The notes beneath the pieces are model-generated. The model had not been told where the DNA came from and did no database searches. It was given only the letters and a program-made list of their open reading frames with translations. A stretch of DNA of 64,000 nucleotides. Origin: Neorhizobium galegae (GTDB taxonomy: Bacteria; Pseudomonadota; Alphaproteobacteria; Rhizobiales; Rhizobiaceae). Positions 22,717 to 33,170 of the stretch are shown piece by piece (within the stretch, counting starts at the first letter, position 1; each line of letters starts with the position of its first letter). The translations under genes and the position numbers were made by a program. The stretch lies in contig NZ_JAGIPG010000001.1 in NCBI RefSeq assembly GCF_017877055.1, positions 620,001-684,000 on the forward strand. Reading direction: 5' to 3'.

Positions 22717-22744
22717 AACACGAAAACCCCGCCAGGGCGGGGCC
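22717..22744 (-). terminator. Terminator of omp10
   Basis: On the minus strand a CCCCGC/GCGGGG stem with a CAGG-type loop (22727-22742) is followed by TTTTCGTGTTTT. It sits about 30 bp beyond the omp10 stop. Confidence 0.75.
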
Positions 22745-22774
22745 GCGATGATCGGGACGCGGACGTGTCGATTT

Positions 22775-23134
22775 TCAGCCGCGGCGAGCGAGCGAGAACT
22801 GGGCGCCGCTATCCTGCGTGCAGTTGAGCTGGTTGGGGGTGACCAGCGAGCAGTTGACGCGCGACTGGGTCTTGCGCACCAGCGAGGTCATGTTGATCTC
22901 GACCAGAGTCGGCGAGAGGCTGGTATAGGTGCCCGAGGCGAGCAGCGTGTTGCTGTCGCTGGAGCGGGTGTTGAACGTGCCGGCCTGGAACGAGGAAACG
23001 ATGCCGTTCGGATCGACCCAGCTGCCTTCGACGCCCTGCGGCTGCACGGCCGCCATCTGTTGCGGCGGAGGGGAAGAGACGCAGGCCGTCAAGCTGGCTG
23101 CGGCGATGAGCGCGAAGCTCACTTTGAATTTCAT
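22775..23134 (-). CDS. omp10: Outer membrane lipoprotein Omp10 homologue
   Basis: 119 residues. A lipoprotein signal peptide ends at the lipobox LTAC (Cys18). The mature part contains [19 protein letters not shown], a [19 protein letters not shown] block with two cysteines, and a terminal FSLARR. This order closely matches Brucella Omp10 as I remember it, a small outer-membrane lipoprotein conserved in Hyphomicrobiales. Its molecular function is unsettled; an envelope structural role is likely. It has its own terminator and lies downstream of, but separated by a terminator from, the homospermidine synthase gene. Confidence 0.88.
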   Translation of the reverse strand: MKFKVSFALIAAASLTACVSSPPPQQMAAVQPQGVEGSWVDPNGIVSSFQAGTFNTRSSDSNTLLASGTYTSLSPTLVEINMTSLVRKTQSRVNCSLVTPNQLNCTQDSGAQFSLARRG

Positions 23135-23237
23135 GATCTGTCTCCCGCGATTCGGTCCGGCTCAGGTTGGCAAACCTTGCCGCCATCGCCCTATGTAACG
23201 CAAGATGTGGCCTTGAAAAGGCAAGAGCTTTCAACAT

Positions 23238-23272
23238 GCAAAAAACCGCCTGCGGCAAAGCAGGCGGTTTAC
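23238..23272 (-). terminator. Terminator of homospermidine synthase gene
   Basis: AAACCGCCTG (23243-23252) pairs with CAGGCGGTTT (23261-23270) over an 8-nt loop; on the minus strand the stem is followed by TTTTTTG. It is about 60 bp past the hss stop and just before the omp10 promoter region. Confidence 0.88.
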
Positions 23273-23286
23273 ATTGTGTCTTATCG

Positions 23287-23341
23287 GATTAGCGGGCCCG
23301 TTCGTCAGATTAACGAACCCGTTCGCGAGACTAGCGAACCA
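23287..23341. repeat. 21-bp tandem repeat spanning the hss stop codon
   Basis: Two and a half imperfect copies of a 21-bp unit start at 23287, 23308 and 23329; each has the core GATTA(A/G)CG-(A/G)(A/G)CCCGTTCG or close to it. The third, partial copy contains the last codons and TAG of hss. Read on the minus strand, each copy carries a stop triplet (TAG, TAA, TAA), so the repeat lies as redundant stops after the gene. Confidence 0.7.
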
Positions 23342-24782
23342 GGATGTTCTTGAACTGCCACGGATCCTTCTCGTCGATCTCTTCCGGGAAGAGGCCCGGG
23401 CGGCCGTCGAGCGGGGTCCAGTCGGTGTAGTGACCTTCGACCGGGCCGAGATAGGGCAGCTGCACTTCGAGGCAGCGCTTGTAGTCGATCTCGTCGGCTT
23501 CGACGATGCCGGCGGTCGGGTTTTCGAGCGCCCAGACCATGCCGGAGAGAACCGCCGACGTCACCTGCAGGCCGGTGGCGTTCTGGTAGGGTGCAATGCG
23601 GCGGGTTTCTTCGAGCGACAGGCGCGAACCGAACCAGTAGGCGTTCTTCTCGTGGCCGTAGAGCAGCACGCCGAGTTCGTCGATGCCGTCCTCCAGTTCA
23701 TCCTCGTTGAGGACGTGATGGACCGGCTGCGGCGTGCCGCCATTGCCGAACATTTCATGCAGCGACAGGACTGCGTCATTGGCCGGATGGTAGGCGTAGT
23801 GGCAGGTCGGACGGAAGGTGACTTCGCCGTCCTTGTCGCGCACCGTGAAATAGTCGGCGATCGAGATCGATTCGTTGTGGGTGACGAGGAAGCCGTACTG
23901 CGGGCCAGGCGTCGGGCACCAGGAGCGAACGCGGGTGTTGGCGCCCGGCTGTTCCAGATAGATGGCGGCCTTGCTGCCCTTCTTGTGCTTCTTACCGTTC
24001 TTCGGCATCCATTCCTCATGGGTGCCCCAGCCGAGCTCGGCCGGCTGCATGCCTTCGGAAATGAAGCCTTCGACCGACCAGGTGTTCCAGAAGACGTTGA
24101 GCGGCTTCGGGTGCTTGGTGCGCTGGGTATCGCGCTCGGCGATATGGACGCCCTTGACGCCGAGCTTCTTCATCAGCTTGGCCCAGCCTTCGCGGTCGTG
24201 CTGATCCGGCTCGTCGAACTTCAGGCCGGTGTCATTGGCGAGGTTGACCAGCGCCTGCTTGACGAACCAGGAAACCATGCCCGGATTGGCGCCGCAGGTG
24301 GACACGGCGGTCGCGCCGCCCGGGTTCTTGGCCTTTTCCTTGCGCACGGTTTCGCGCAGCGCATAGTTGGTGCGGTCGGCATTCTTCATGTTCTTGTCGA
24401 AATAGAAGCCGAGCCAGGGCTCGACGACCGTGTCGATGTAGAGAACGTCGAGCTTGCGGCAGAGCTTCATCAGGTCGAGCGAGCCGGTGTCGACCGACAG
24501 GTTGACGCAGAAGCCCTGGCCCTTGCCCTCGGTCAGAAGGGGCTTGAGGAGATCCTTGTAGTTCTCCTTGGTCACGTATTCCTTGATGTGACGGACGCCG
24601 TGCTTCTTGAGGATCTCCATGTCGGAGGGTTCCTCGCGTGGGTCGATGACGACCATCCGGCTCTTGTCGAACTTGAAATGGCGTTCAATCAGCGGCAGCG
24701 TGCCGCGACCGATCGAGCCGAAGCCGATCATCACGATCGGACCGGTGATTTCGCCATAAACCGGATAGGTAGTCTCTGACAT
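23331..24782 (-). CDS. hss: Homospermidine synthase
   Basis: 483 residues, NAD-dependent, making sym-homospermidine from putrescine, the main polyamine of many rhizobia. The Rossmann site is IVMIGFGSIGRGTLPLI; VVIDPREEP, VNLSVDTGSLDLM, YIDTVVEPW and STCGANPGMVSWFVKQAL are conserved in bacterial HSS and the related saccharopine-dehydrogenase fold. The C-terminal domain includes TCHYAYHPANDAVLS. A GGAGA site precedes the ATG, and a GCGGCC-loop-GGCCGC hairpin (24798-24814) lies directly before that site in the leader. The gene is monocistronic with a good terminator. Confidence 0.94.
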   Translation of the reverse strand: MSETTYPVYGEITGPIVMIGFGSIGRGTLPLIERHFKFDKSRMVVIDPREEPSDMEILKKHGVRHIKEYVTKENYKDLLKPLLTEGKGQGFCVNLSVDTGSLDLMKLCRKLDVLYIDTVVEPWLGFYFDKNMKNADRTNYALRETVRKEKAKNPGGATAVSTCGANPGMVSWFVKQALVNLANDTGLKFDEPDQHDREGWAKLMKKLGVKGVHIAERDTQRTKHPKPLNVFWNTWSVEGFISEGMQPAELGWGTHEEWMPKNGKKHKKGSKAAIYLEQPGANTRVRSWCPTPGPQYGFLVTHNESISIADYFTVRDKDGEVTFRPTCHYAYHPANDAVLSLHEMFGNGGTPQPVHHVLNEDELEDGIDELGVLLYGHEKNAYWFGSRLSLEETRRIAPYQNATGLQVTSAVLSGMVWALENPTAGIVEADEIDYKRCLEVQLPYLGPVEGHYTDWTPLDGRPGLFPEEIDEKDPWQFKNILVR

Positions 24783-25028
24783 GTCTTTCTCCTTGATCGC
24801 GGCCTTGTGGGCCGCTGCCCCGCTTATTCGGCAGTGGAATGGAAATTTAAAGGCTGCACTCGGGCAATTCGCGGCGCTCTAGATCATAAAACTTCGTCAC
24901 AATAAAGAGCCTGTCGATTTTCAGGGGATGAATCGCGGCCGTTATTCGAGGACGGCGGGCGCGGCTCCGGTTTCCTAAGAGCTGAGACAGACTCGGCGCG
25001 AGCCCCTTTTATTCGGTCTGGGCCAAGG

Positions 25029-25406
25029 TCAGGGCTTTGAGGCCGTACCCTGGTGAAAGACCATGCGCCATTTGCCGTCAGGATCGAGGCGCCAGATGGA
25101 GCTGCGGTTGGCGAAGAGCAGGCTGCCGTCGTCGTCGACGCGGGTGCCGCGGTAGGTGGCGAGGGCGATCGTGTCGCTCAGCATCGTGGCACTGAAATCG
25201 GAGATCGACGTGTTGTTCGGGCCGATCTCGGCGACGAGGCGGGTGACGATGTCCTCGAACGTGTAGGTAAGGCCCGAGCGGCCGAATTCGCGGAATTCCG
25301 GGGCCAGCAGTTCGCGCAGCTTTTGTTTGGAGCCGCGGACCTCGCGGCTCTGCAGCGCGATCTCGAGCGCAAGCAGATGATCCGCAAGGGTTTCGGACGC
25401 GGCCAT
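25029..25406 (-). CDS. NTF2-like / DUF4440 family small protein
   Basis: 125 residues with the cystatin-like alpha+beta pattern of the DUF4440/SnoaL group: an N-terminal helix (LADHLLALEIALQSREV), LLAPEFREFGRSG, then beta strands (IALATYRGTRV, SSIWRLDPDGKWRMVFHQGT). Members bind or turn over small molecules; no catalytic residue can be assigned. The ATG directly follows the TAA of the pabC-like gene (TAAATG), so translation is probably coupled and the protein belongs to the pab operon. Confidence 0.75.
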   Translation of the reverse strand: MAASETLADHLLALEIALQSREVRGSKQKLRELLAPEFREFGRSGLTYTFEDIVTRLVAEIGPNNTSISDFSATMLSDTIALATYRGTRVDDDGSLLFANRSSIWRLDPDGKWRMVFHQGTASKP

Positions 25407-26111
25407 TTACCGGCCCGCTCTGGCCATTTTGGCGGGGCGGGTTGCAGGGCGAAGGGCTTCCGCCGGCATTTCTGATCGTGCCGCCTGGGCGACAAGTTCG
25501 GCGGGGATCAGGCCGCGCAGCGAATTGCCGACGAAGAAGCGGCGGTTTTCGAGGTCGGTCAGGTGGAGAACCTGGCTTTTCGCCTTGCCTTCGCGGATCA
25601 GGTCGGCGCGCAGGATGCCGGGCAGGAGACCGCTCGAGAGTGCCGGCGTGAGGAGCGAGCCATCCTTGGTTTCGACGAAGACGTTGGTGATCGTGCCTTC
25701 GCAGACCTCGCCGCGCTCGTTGAGGAGAATCACCTCATCGGCCTCTTCGGCTGAAAATTCGGCGCGCGCGGCCTCGTAGAGTTCGCGCCGGGAGGTCTTG
25801 TGGCGATAGGTCGGATCGTCCGAGGGGAGCGTCGTCCTGGCGACCTGGATCCGCCACACGGTGTCGGCCGCAAGCGGGGTGAACGGCGTCGTAGTGATCT
25901 CGATCTTGCCGCGATAGGTCATCACGAGGCGGACGCGCAGAGGCGTCTCGCCACCGGTCGTGGCGGCCGCGAGCTGTTTCAGCGTATCAGCCGGCGGCTG
26001 GCGGAAGCCCAATGCGTCCGCCGAGCGGCTGAGCCGGCGCAAATGCTGGTCCACCCGAAGCAAGCCGTTGCCCGGTTCCCAGCGCATTGTTTCGATCAGC
26101 GAGAAATCCAT
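25407..26111 (-). CDS. Class IV aminotransferase, PabC-like (aminodeoxychorismate lyase type)
   Basis: 234 residues of PLP fold type IV. It begins MDFSLIETMRW, has the cofactor-lysine region YRHKTSRREL, the VILLNERGEVCEGTITNVFV strand-loop that contacts PLP, and a GLLPGILR segment. Next to pabB it most likely splits aminodeoxychorismate to p-aminobenzoate and pyruvate for folate. The annotated start ATG 26111 overlaps the end of pabB by 16 bp; a longer open frame to 26147 is less likely. Length is slightly short for branched-chain transaminases, which supports the PabC reading. Confidence 0.82.
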   Translation of the reverse strand: MDFSLIETMRWEPGNGLLRVDQHLRRLSRSADALGFRQPPADTLKQLAAATTGGETPLRVRLVMTYRGKIEITTTPFTPLAADTVWRIQVARTTLPSDDPTYRHKTSRRELYEAARAEFSAEEADEVILLNERGEVCEGTITNVFVETKDGSLLTPALSSGLLPGILRADLIREGKAKSQVLHLTDLENRRFFVGNSLRGLIPAELVAQAARSEMPAEALRPATRPAKMARAGR

Positions 26112-27271
26112 TGGTCGCCCACCGCAAAGCGTGCCTTCAACAGGCACTCATCATACTCGGCTTTCGCCTTCGAGTCGAAGACGATGCCGCCGCCGACATT
26201 GAAGACGGCTTTTTCGTCATTGAAAAGTGTGATCGTGCGGATGGCCACCGAAAAACGCATCGGGCCGGCCGGATCGCACCAGCCGATCGCGCCGCAATAG
26301 ACATCGCGCGGTTCTCTTTCGAGATCGGCAAGGATGCGCATGGCCCACATTTTCGGGGCGCCGGTGATCGAGCCGCAGGGGAAGAGAGCCGCAAGGATCT
26401 CGGGAAAGCCGATCTCGGGCAGCAGCTTCGCCCGCACGTGGCTCACCATCTGGTGGACGGTCGGATAGGTTTCGATCTCGAAGAGTTTGGGGACCGAGAG
26501 GGTGCCGACCTCGCTGATCATTGAAATGTCGTTGCGCAGCAGATCGACGATCATGCGGTTTTCGGCGAGCGTCTTTTCGTCGGCGAGCATGTCGGCGATG
26601 ATCGCCTCGTCTTCTTCCGCCGTCGCACCGCGCGGGGCGGTGCCCTTCATCGGATGGGTTTCGATGTAACGGCCGGCATCTACTGAGAAGAACAGTTCCG
26701 GCGAGCGCGACAGGACGAGCGGTCCGCCGAAATCGACGAATGCGCCGTAGCGTACCGGCTGGCGGGCAACGAGAGACCAGAAGGCCTTGAGCGGATCGCC
26801 GTGCCAGCGGGCGGTAACCGGCATGGTCAAGTTCGCCTGATAACAGTCGCCGTTGCGCAGGTGCTGGTGGAGCTGGTCGAACCGTTCCCGGTATGTCGCG
26901 AGATCCCACATCGCGCGCGGTTCGCTGAGGAACGAGCCCTGCGAGGAACCGTCGTCGATGACTGCGCCGTGCGGCTCGGCGAGCGGATGTTCATTGCCAG
27001 AGGGTTTGTCGAATATGCCCATGGCGATCAGGGGCGTCGGCCGGTTGTCGACGATCAGCGGCCGAAGCTTGTCCTCGAAGACGTAACCGGCTTCGTAGGA
27101 GATATAGCCCGCCAGCCAGTGGCCGCTGAGACGCGCCTCCTCCAGGCGCCGAAGTGCGGGCAGCACCTCGGCAGCGGTCCGGGCCGTGACAATTTCCTTC
27201 GGTCGGTCGAAGACGAGGCTCCGGCCGGCGGGGTCGTCGCGGAAGAGCGCGAAGGGGGCGTGTTTTGTCAT
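26096..27271 (-). CDS. pabB: Aminodeoxychorismate synthase component I
   Basis: 391 residues, chorismate-binding family. It converts chorismate and ammonia or glutamine-derived nitrogen to 4-amino-4-deoxychorismate. Motifs: YQANLTMPV, THPMKGTAPRG, VDLLRNDISMI, HQMVSHVRAKL, and GSITGAPK with WCDP and FSVAIRTI. It lacks the large regulatory N-terminal domain of TrpE, so PabB is the better call. It is the first gene of a three-gene operon with the PabC-like and NTF2-like genes. No glutamine amidotransferase (pabA) is present in the window. Confidence 0.88.
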   Translation of the reverse strand: MTKHAPFALFRDDPAGRSLVFDRPKEIVTARTAAEVLPALRRLEEARLSGHWLAGYISYEAGYVFEDKLRPLIVDNRPTPLIAMGIFDKPSGNEHPLAEPHGAVIDDGSSQGSFLSEPRAMWDLATYRERFDQLHQHLRNGDCYQANLTMPVTARWHGDPLKAFWSLVARQPVRYGAFVDFGGPLVLSRSPELFFSVDAGRYIETHPMKGTAPRGATAEEDEAIIADMLADEKTLAENRMIVDLLRNDISMISEVGTLSVPKLFEIETYPTVHQMVSHVRAKLLPEIGFPEILAALFPCGSITGAPKMWAMRILADLEREPRDVYCGAIGWCDPAGPMRFSVAIRTITLFNDEKAVFNVGGGIVFDSKAKAEYDECLLKARFAVGDQWISR

Positions 27272-27308
27272 TCCATTGCAATGTCCAATTGCCCCTCACG
27301 AGTGCTTG

Positions 27309-27441
27309 CCTCACCCTAACCCTCTCCCCCAAAACGGGGCGAGGGGACGTGCCGCATGCAGTGCAGCGATCGAGGCGCAACGGCGCGGCATGCCCCTTCT
27401 CCCCGCCAGCGGGGAGAAGCTGGCGGCAGCCGGATGAGGGG
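27309..27441. repeat. Second type of rhizobial intergenic mosaic palindrome
   Basis: The element starts CCTCACCCTAACCCTCTCCCC and ends CCGGATGAGGGGC, with an inner CTTCTCCCCGCCAGCGGGGAGAAG hairpin and a GCATGCAGTGCAG / GGCGCGGCATGCC region. It fills the gap between pabB and pepF almost completely. The pattern matches repeats often seen in Rhizobiaceae intergenic DNA; the subtype differs from the 8346 element. Confidence 0.55.
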
Positions 27442-27451
27442 CTGCTATGTC

Positions 27452-29308
27452 CTACGCCCTGTCCAGAGCCTCCAGCTCGTCGATCAGGCCCTCGATCATC
27501 GACAGGCCCTTCGACCAGAAGGACGGGTCGGTCGCGTCGAGGCCGAAGGGCTTCAGGAGTTCCGAGTGATGTTTGGTGCCGCCGGCCTTCAGCAGTTCGA
27601 AATACTTCTGCTGGAAGCCCGGCGCAGCGTTCTGGTAGACCGCGTAGAGCGAGTTCACCAGGCAGTCGCCGAAGGCATAGGCGTAGACGTAGAAGGGCGA
27701 GTGGATGAAGTGGGGGATGTAGGTCCACCAGCTTTCATAACCCTCCGAGATCCTGATCGCCGGGCCGAGGCTCTCGCCCTGGACGGACAGCCACAGTTCG
27801 CCGATCTGCTCGGCGGTCAGTTCGCCCTCTTTCCGGGCCGTGTGGACCTTGCGTTCGAACTGGTAGAAGGCGATCTGGCGCACCACCGTATTGATCATGT
27901 CCTCGACCTTCTGGGCGAGCATCGCCTTGCGCTCGCGTTTGTCGGTGGTCTTTTCGAGGAGTGCGCGGAAGGTCAGCATCTCGCCGAAGACGGAAGCGGT
28001 CTCGGCCAGTGTCAGCGGCGTCTGGCACATCAGGGCGCCCTGATCGCCGGCCAGCACCTGGTGCACGCCGTGACCCAATTCGTGGGCGAGCGTCATCACG
28101 TCACGCGGCTTGCCCATGTAGTTGACGAGCACGTAAGGGTGGGCCGACGGCACGGTCGGATGTGCGAAGGCGCCTGGCGCCTTGCCGGGGCGGACCGGCG
28201 CGTCGATCCATTCCTCGTCGAAGAAGCGGCCGGCGATATCGGCCATCTCCGGCGCGAAGCCGCGATAGGCGTCGAGCACGGTGTCCTTGGCCTCGGTCCA
28301 GGAGATCAGCGCGTTCGGGGTCTCCGGCAGTGGCGCGTTGCGATCCCAGAAATTGAGCTGGTCCATGCCGAGCCATTTCGCCTTCATCGCGTAATAGCGG
28401 TGCGACAGGCGCGGGTAGGCTTGCTTCACCGCCTCGGCGAGGGCATCGACGACTTTGCGCTCGACGCGGTTGGCGAGATGGCGGCTGTCGGCAATGTCCT
28501 CGAAGCCGCGCCAGCGGTCGGAGATTTCCTTGTCCTTGGCGAGCGTATTGGTGATCAGCGTGAAGACGCGCAGGTTGTCGCCGAAGGTTTTCGAGAGTGC
28601 CGCCGCTGCCTTGGCGCGGGTTTCCGGCTCAGGCTCCTGCAGCATGTTGAGGGTGATTTCCAGCGGCAACTGTTCGCCGTCAACCTCGAAGCGGAGTTCG
28701 GCCATGGTCTCGTCGAAGAGGCGGTTGAAGGCGGCGGCCGAGGTCATCGACTTTTCGAGAAAGAGCTGTTCCAGCTTGTCTTCGAGCTGGAAGGGCTTGT
28801 CTTTCCGCAAGTCGACGAGCCAGGGGCGATAGTGGCCGGCGGCCGGATCGCGATCCATGCAGGCGTCCATGATCGCGTCGTCGATGCGGTTGAGTTCCAG
28901 GGCGAAGAACAGCAGGTGCGCGGAGAGGTCTGTCAACTTCGCCTGCACATCGCCATAGAACTTGCCGTTGGCCGGGCTCGACGTGTCGGAGAAATAGGTG
29001 AGGCCGGCAAACGAGCCGATCTTGCCGAGCAGGTCGTCGAGCGCCTCGTATTCCTTGAGCGCCTCGCCGATGCCGCCGGCGCCGGTCTTGGTCGCGGCCT
29101 CGGTAAGCTTGCCCTTCCACTTTTCCTCGAAGGCGATCGACAGCGTGGCTGCCTTTTCCATGTCGGCCGTGAACGCGGGCGCATCCTTGGCTTCATAGAG
29201 ATCCGAGAGCTTCCAGACCGGCAGAAGGCCGAGCGCCGGGTCGGAGGCGGCAGCGCCTGCGGCGGTTGCGGCCGGAATTTCGGGGAGGACGGTGGCGGAC
29301 ATGTTCAT
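27452..29308 (-). CDS. pepF: Oligoendopeptidase F (M3B zinc metallopeptidase)
   Basis: 618 residues. The zinc site TLAHELGHGVHQVL (HExxH) is near residue 410, with the third ligand Glu in the following ETASVFGEM helix. The N-terminal half is the helical PepF-associated domain. It is a cytoplasmic enzyme that degrades short peptides. ATG 29308 is supported by AAGGA about 9 nt upstream; a longer frame to 29416 is basic and untypical. It is divergent from the sigma-54 response regulator. Confidence 0.93.
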   Translation of the reverse strand: MNMSATVLPEIPAATAAGAAASDPALGLLPVWKLSDLYEAKDAPAFTADMEKAATLSIAFEEKWKGKLTEAATKTGAGGIGEALKEYEALDDLLGKIGSFAGLTYFSDTSSPANGKFYGDVQAKLTDLSAHLLFFALELNRIDDAIMDACMDRDPAAGHYRPWLVDLRKDKPFQLEDKLEQLFLEKSMTSAAAFNRLFDETMAELRFEVDGEQLPLEITLNMLQEPEPETRAKAAAALSKTFGDNLRVFTLITNTLAKDKEISDRWRGFEDIADSRHLANRVERKVVDALAEAVKQAYPRLSHRYYAMKAKWLGMDQLNFWDRNAPLPETPNALISWTEAKDTVLDAYRGFAPEMADIAGRFFDEEWIDAPVRPGKAPGAFAHPTVPSAHPYVLVNYMGKPRDVMTLAHELGHGVHQVLAGDQGALMCQTPLTLAETASVFGEMLTFRALLEKTTDKRERKAMLAQKVEDMINTVVRQIAFYQFERKVHTARKEGELTAEQIGELWLSVQGESLGPAIRISEGYESWWTYIPHFIHSPFYVYAYAFGDCLVNSLYAVYQNAAPGFQQKYFELLKAGGTKHHSELLKPFGLDATDPSFWSKGLSMIEGLIDELEALDRA

Positions 29309-29459
29309 CGCTTTTTTCCTTCTCAACCTGTTGCGTCTGTTTTCCTTGCCGGCCGTTAAAATGCAAGCTTTTCTCAAAAGGGGATGTTCAAGGCTTTCTG
29401 ACACAACCAGCGGCATAACAGCCTAAAAGGGCCATGATGACCATTGCTGGGAGCCGAGC

Positions 29460-31022
<1,563 letters not shown>

Positions 31023-31077
31023 TTACTTACTTAATTACTCATGTATCAGATAATGTTAACCCTCGCACAAGGATGTC

Positions 31078-31156
31078 CTGTCAACGTTTGTCAATCTCCG
31101 ATTAGTCAATTGTTGACTATATGGGAGAAGGTTGTACATGTGTGGCACATTTGCCA
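31078..31156. promoter_or_regulatory. Dyad-rich promoter region of the DUF882 gene
   Basis: The 200-bp gap between the response regulator and the DUF882 gene holds repeated TGTCAA (31079 and 31090), a palindrome AGTCAA-TTG-TTGACT (31104-31118) and TGGCA-N4-TGCCA (31143-31156). TTGACT could serve as a -35 element. No terminator for the response regulator was seen, so readthrough is possible. Confidence 0.35.
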
Positions 31157-31222
31157 TCGTGTCACCGCAATTGACAGTCATTTGAGGCAACGTGGGACGT
31201 TGTCGACAGGACGGGGATCGTT

Positions 31223-33148
31223 TTGCCGGATCAGTATGCAAAAGAAACGCCTTCGGGTGAGAAGAGGCGTGGCGGCAGAGCTGGGCTTTTTGTCAGTCTG
31301 ACCCGACGCGCCATGGCGGTCGCCCTGCTGGTGTTGATGGCGCTGCCCGTGCTTTCGATCTCCGCAAGCGATGCAGCCGCCCAGGAAAAGAGCCTGAAAC
31401 TCTATTTCGTCCATACCGGCGAGAAGGCCGTGATCACCTTCAAGCGGAACGGCAAGTTCGATCCCAAGGGCCTCGCCCAGATCAACCAGTTCCTGCGCGA
31501 CTGGCGTCGCAACGAACCGGCCAGGATGGACCCGCGGCTCTTCGACCTCGTCTGGGAAGTCTATCGCCGTTCCGGTGCCTCCGATTACATCCACGTGGTT
31601 TCCGCCTATCGTTCTCCGACCACCAACAACATGCTGCGCACCCGTTCGCGCAATACCGGTGTCGCCAAGAACAGCCAGCACATGCTCGGCAAGGCCATGG
31701 ACTTCTACATTCCGGGCGTGAAGCTTTCGACGTTGCGCGCGCTTGCCATGCAGATGCAGGTCGGCGGCGTCGGCTTTTACCCGACCTCCGGTTCGCCCTT
31801 CGTGCATCTCGATGTCGGCGGCGTGCGTGCCTGGCCGCGGATGACGCGCCAGGAACTGGTGCAGATCTTCCCGAACGGCAATACGATCCATCTTCCCGCC
31901 GATGGCAAGCCGCTTCCCGGCTATGAGACGGCGCTGGCCGACTACAAGCGGCGCGTCGGCAGCGATTCGATCCAGATCGCCAGCACCGCCGGTGGCGGCA
32001 TCCGCGGCGACGGCTCTGAACGCAAGCGGCAGCCTAACCTTCTGGCATTCCTGTTCGGCGGCGGTGGTGCCGACGAGGAGGAGGACAATGAGGAAAGCGC
32101 TGCTCCAGCCGTGGCGCGGCGTGCGGCTCCGGCTGCAAAGCCTGCTGGGGACGACGAGGGCGAAGCGCCTGTCGCGGTTGCCTCGGCTTCGCCTTTGACG
32201 GGCCAGAATCAGGCCCAGACACAGAATCAGGCGCCGGCACAGGCGCAGACGATTGCAGCGCCCGTGCCGCTTTCACGTCCCGCCTTCCGTTCGGATGCCG
32301 GCGGGTTTGCGACGGCGCTCTATTCTCCGGCGCGCAATCCGGCCCAGGAAGCGCTCGCGCTGCAGGCGGCTGCTCCCGCCCAGCCCGGCGCGGAAACCTT
32401 TGCCGATCTTTCCGCCTACAACATCCCGGTTCCGACACTGCTTGGACCGCGTGGCTTGAGGGGTGACGCGGAAAGCGGCGTGATGACCGCGTCCGTCGGC
32501 CCGATGCCGGCGCTTGAGGAAATCGCGTCGGTGCCGCTTCCCGGCCAGCGGCCGAACATCGCCGCTGCGGCTCCCGCCGCCAAGGCTGAGGAACAGCAGG
32601 AGCTGACGCCGGCCCTCGTTGCGGCGCTTGCCCAGAGTGTCGAGCCACGCCAGGAGGCGGCGGCGCCCATGCCTATCGCTCCAACCCAGCCCGCGTCGGC
32701 CCAGCCCGCGTCGGCCCAACCCGCTGCGGCCCAGCCTGCTCCGGCAATGGCGGCGGCTCCGACGCCGGCCCAGAAGCCGGTCGAAATGGCATCGGCTTCT
32801 CCGAAGGTGATCCACTCCAACAGGGGTACGCAGTTCGGTGACGGTTTCGATGCGCCGCGCAGCCCGGTCACGGCTTCGACAAGCGCGCTTCCGATCCCCG
32901 CCAAGGGCGGCCGTCCGAACCAGAATGCGCCGCAGTCGGCAAACGGCGGCACGCTGACGGGCGATGCGCTGGCGAAATGGGCTCTCAACAACAATCGTGC
33001 CAGTGCGGCCGCCTCGATGAAGGCCCCGCGCGTCGTCAGCCGGACCCTCAACAACGAATATTCGGCAGGCTATTCCGGCGGCGGCTTCAGGCCGGTTGCC
33101 GCCACGGTGGCGATCGACCCGAACCGGTTCAGCGGCCCGAACAATTGA
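31223..33148 (+). CDS. YcbK/DUF882-family M15-like peptidase with long disordered tail
   Basis: 641 residues. A basic N-terminus and one hydrophobic segment (MAVALLVLMALPVLSI) act as signal anchor. Residues about 55-215 are the YcbK/DUF882 domain with a zinc pattern: His153 and Asp160 in SQHMLGKAMDFY, and His195 in FVHLDVG. Such proteins are thought to act on peptidoglycan peptides, like D,D- or L,D-carboxypeptidases. Residues about 250-640 are low-complexity Ala/Pro/Gln sequence with QPASA repeats, three times longer than usual domain tails. The TTG start, preceded by GGGGA, is tentative; ATG at residue 30 is an alternative. A strong terminator follows. Confidence 0.82.
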   Translation: MPDQYAKETPSGEKRRGGRAGLFVSLTRRAMAVALLVLMALPVLSISASDAAAQEKSLKLYFVHTGEKAVITFKRNGKFDPKGLAQINQFLRDWRRNEPARMDPRLFDLVWEVYRRSGASDYIHVVSAYRSPTTNNMLRTRSRNTGVAKNSQHMLGKAMDFYIPGVKLSTLRALAMQMQVGGVGFYPTSGSPFVHLDVGGVRAWPRMTRQELVQIFPNGNTIHLPADGKPLPGYETALADYKRRVGSDSIQIASTAGGGIRGDGSERKRQPNLLAFLFGGGGADEEEDNEESAAPAVARRAAPAAKPAGDDEGEAPVAVASASPLTGQNQAQTQNQAPAQAQTIAAPVPLSRPAFRSDAGGFATALYSPARNPAQEALALQAAAPAQPGAETFADLSAYNIPVPTLLGPRGLRGDAESGVMTASVGPMPALEEIASVPLPGQRPNIAAAAPAAKAEEQQELTPALVAALAQSVEPRQEAAAPMPIAPTQPASAQPASAQPAAAQPAPAMAAAPTPAQKPVEMASASPKVIHSNRGTQFGDGFDAPRSPVTASTSALPIPAKGGRPNQNAPQSANGGTLTGDALAKWALNNNRASAAASMKAPRVVSRTLNNEYSAGYSGGGFRPVAATVAIDPNRFSGPNN

Positions 33149-33170
33149 TCGCCGGGCCGATCGAAGACCA

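Noticed and set aside
31141..31158. Sigma-54 promoter before the DUF882 gene (TGGCAC followed by TTGCC)
   Set aside because: The spacing between GG and GC elements is 7 nt rather than about 10, so a -24/-12 promoter is not supported.
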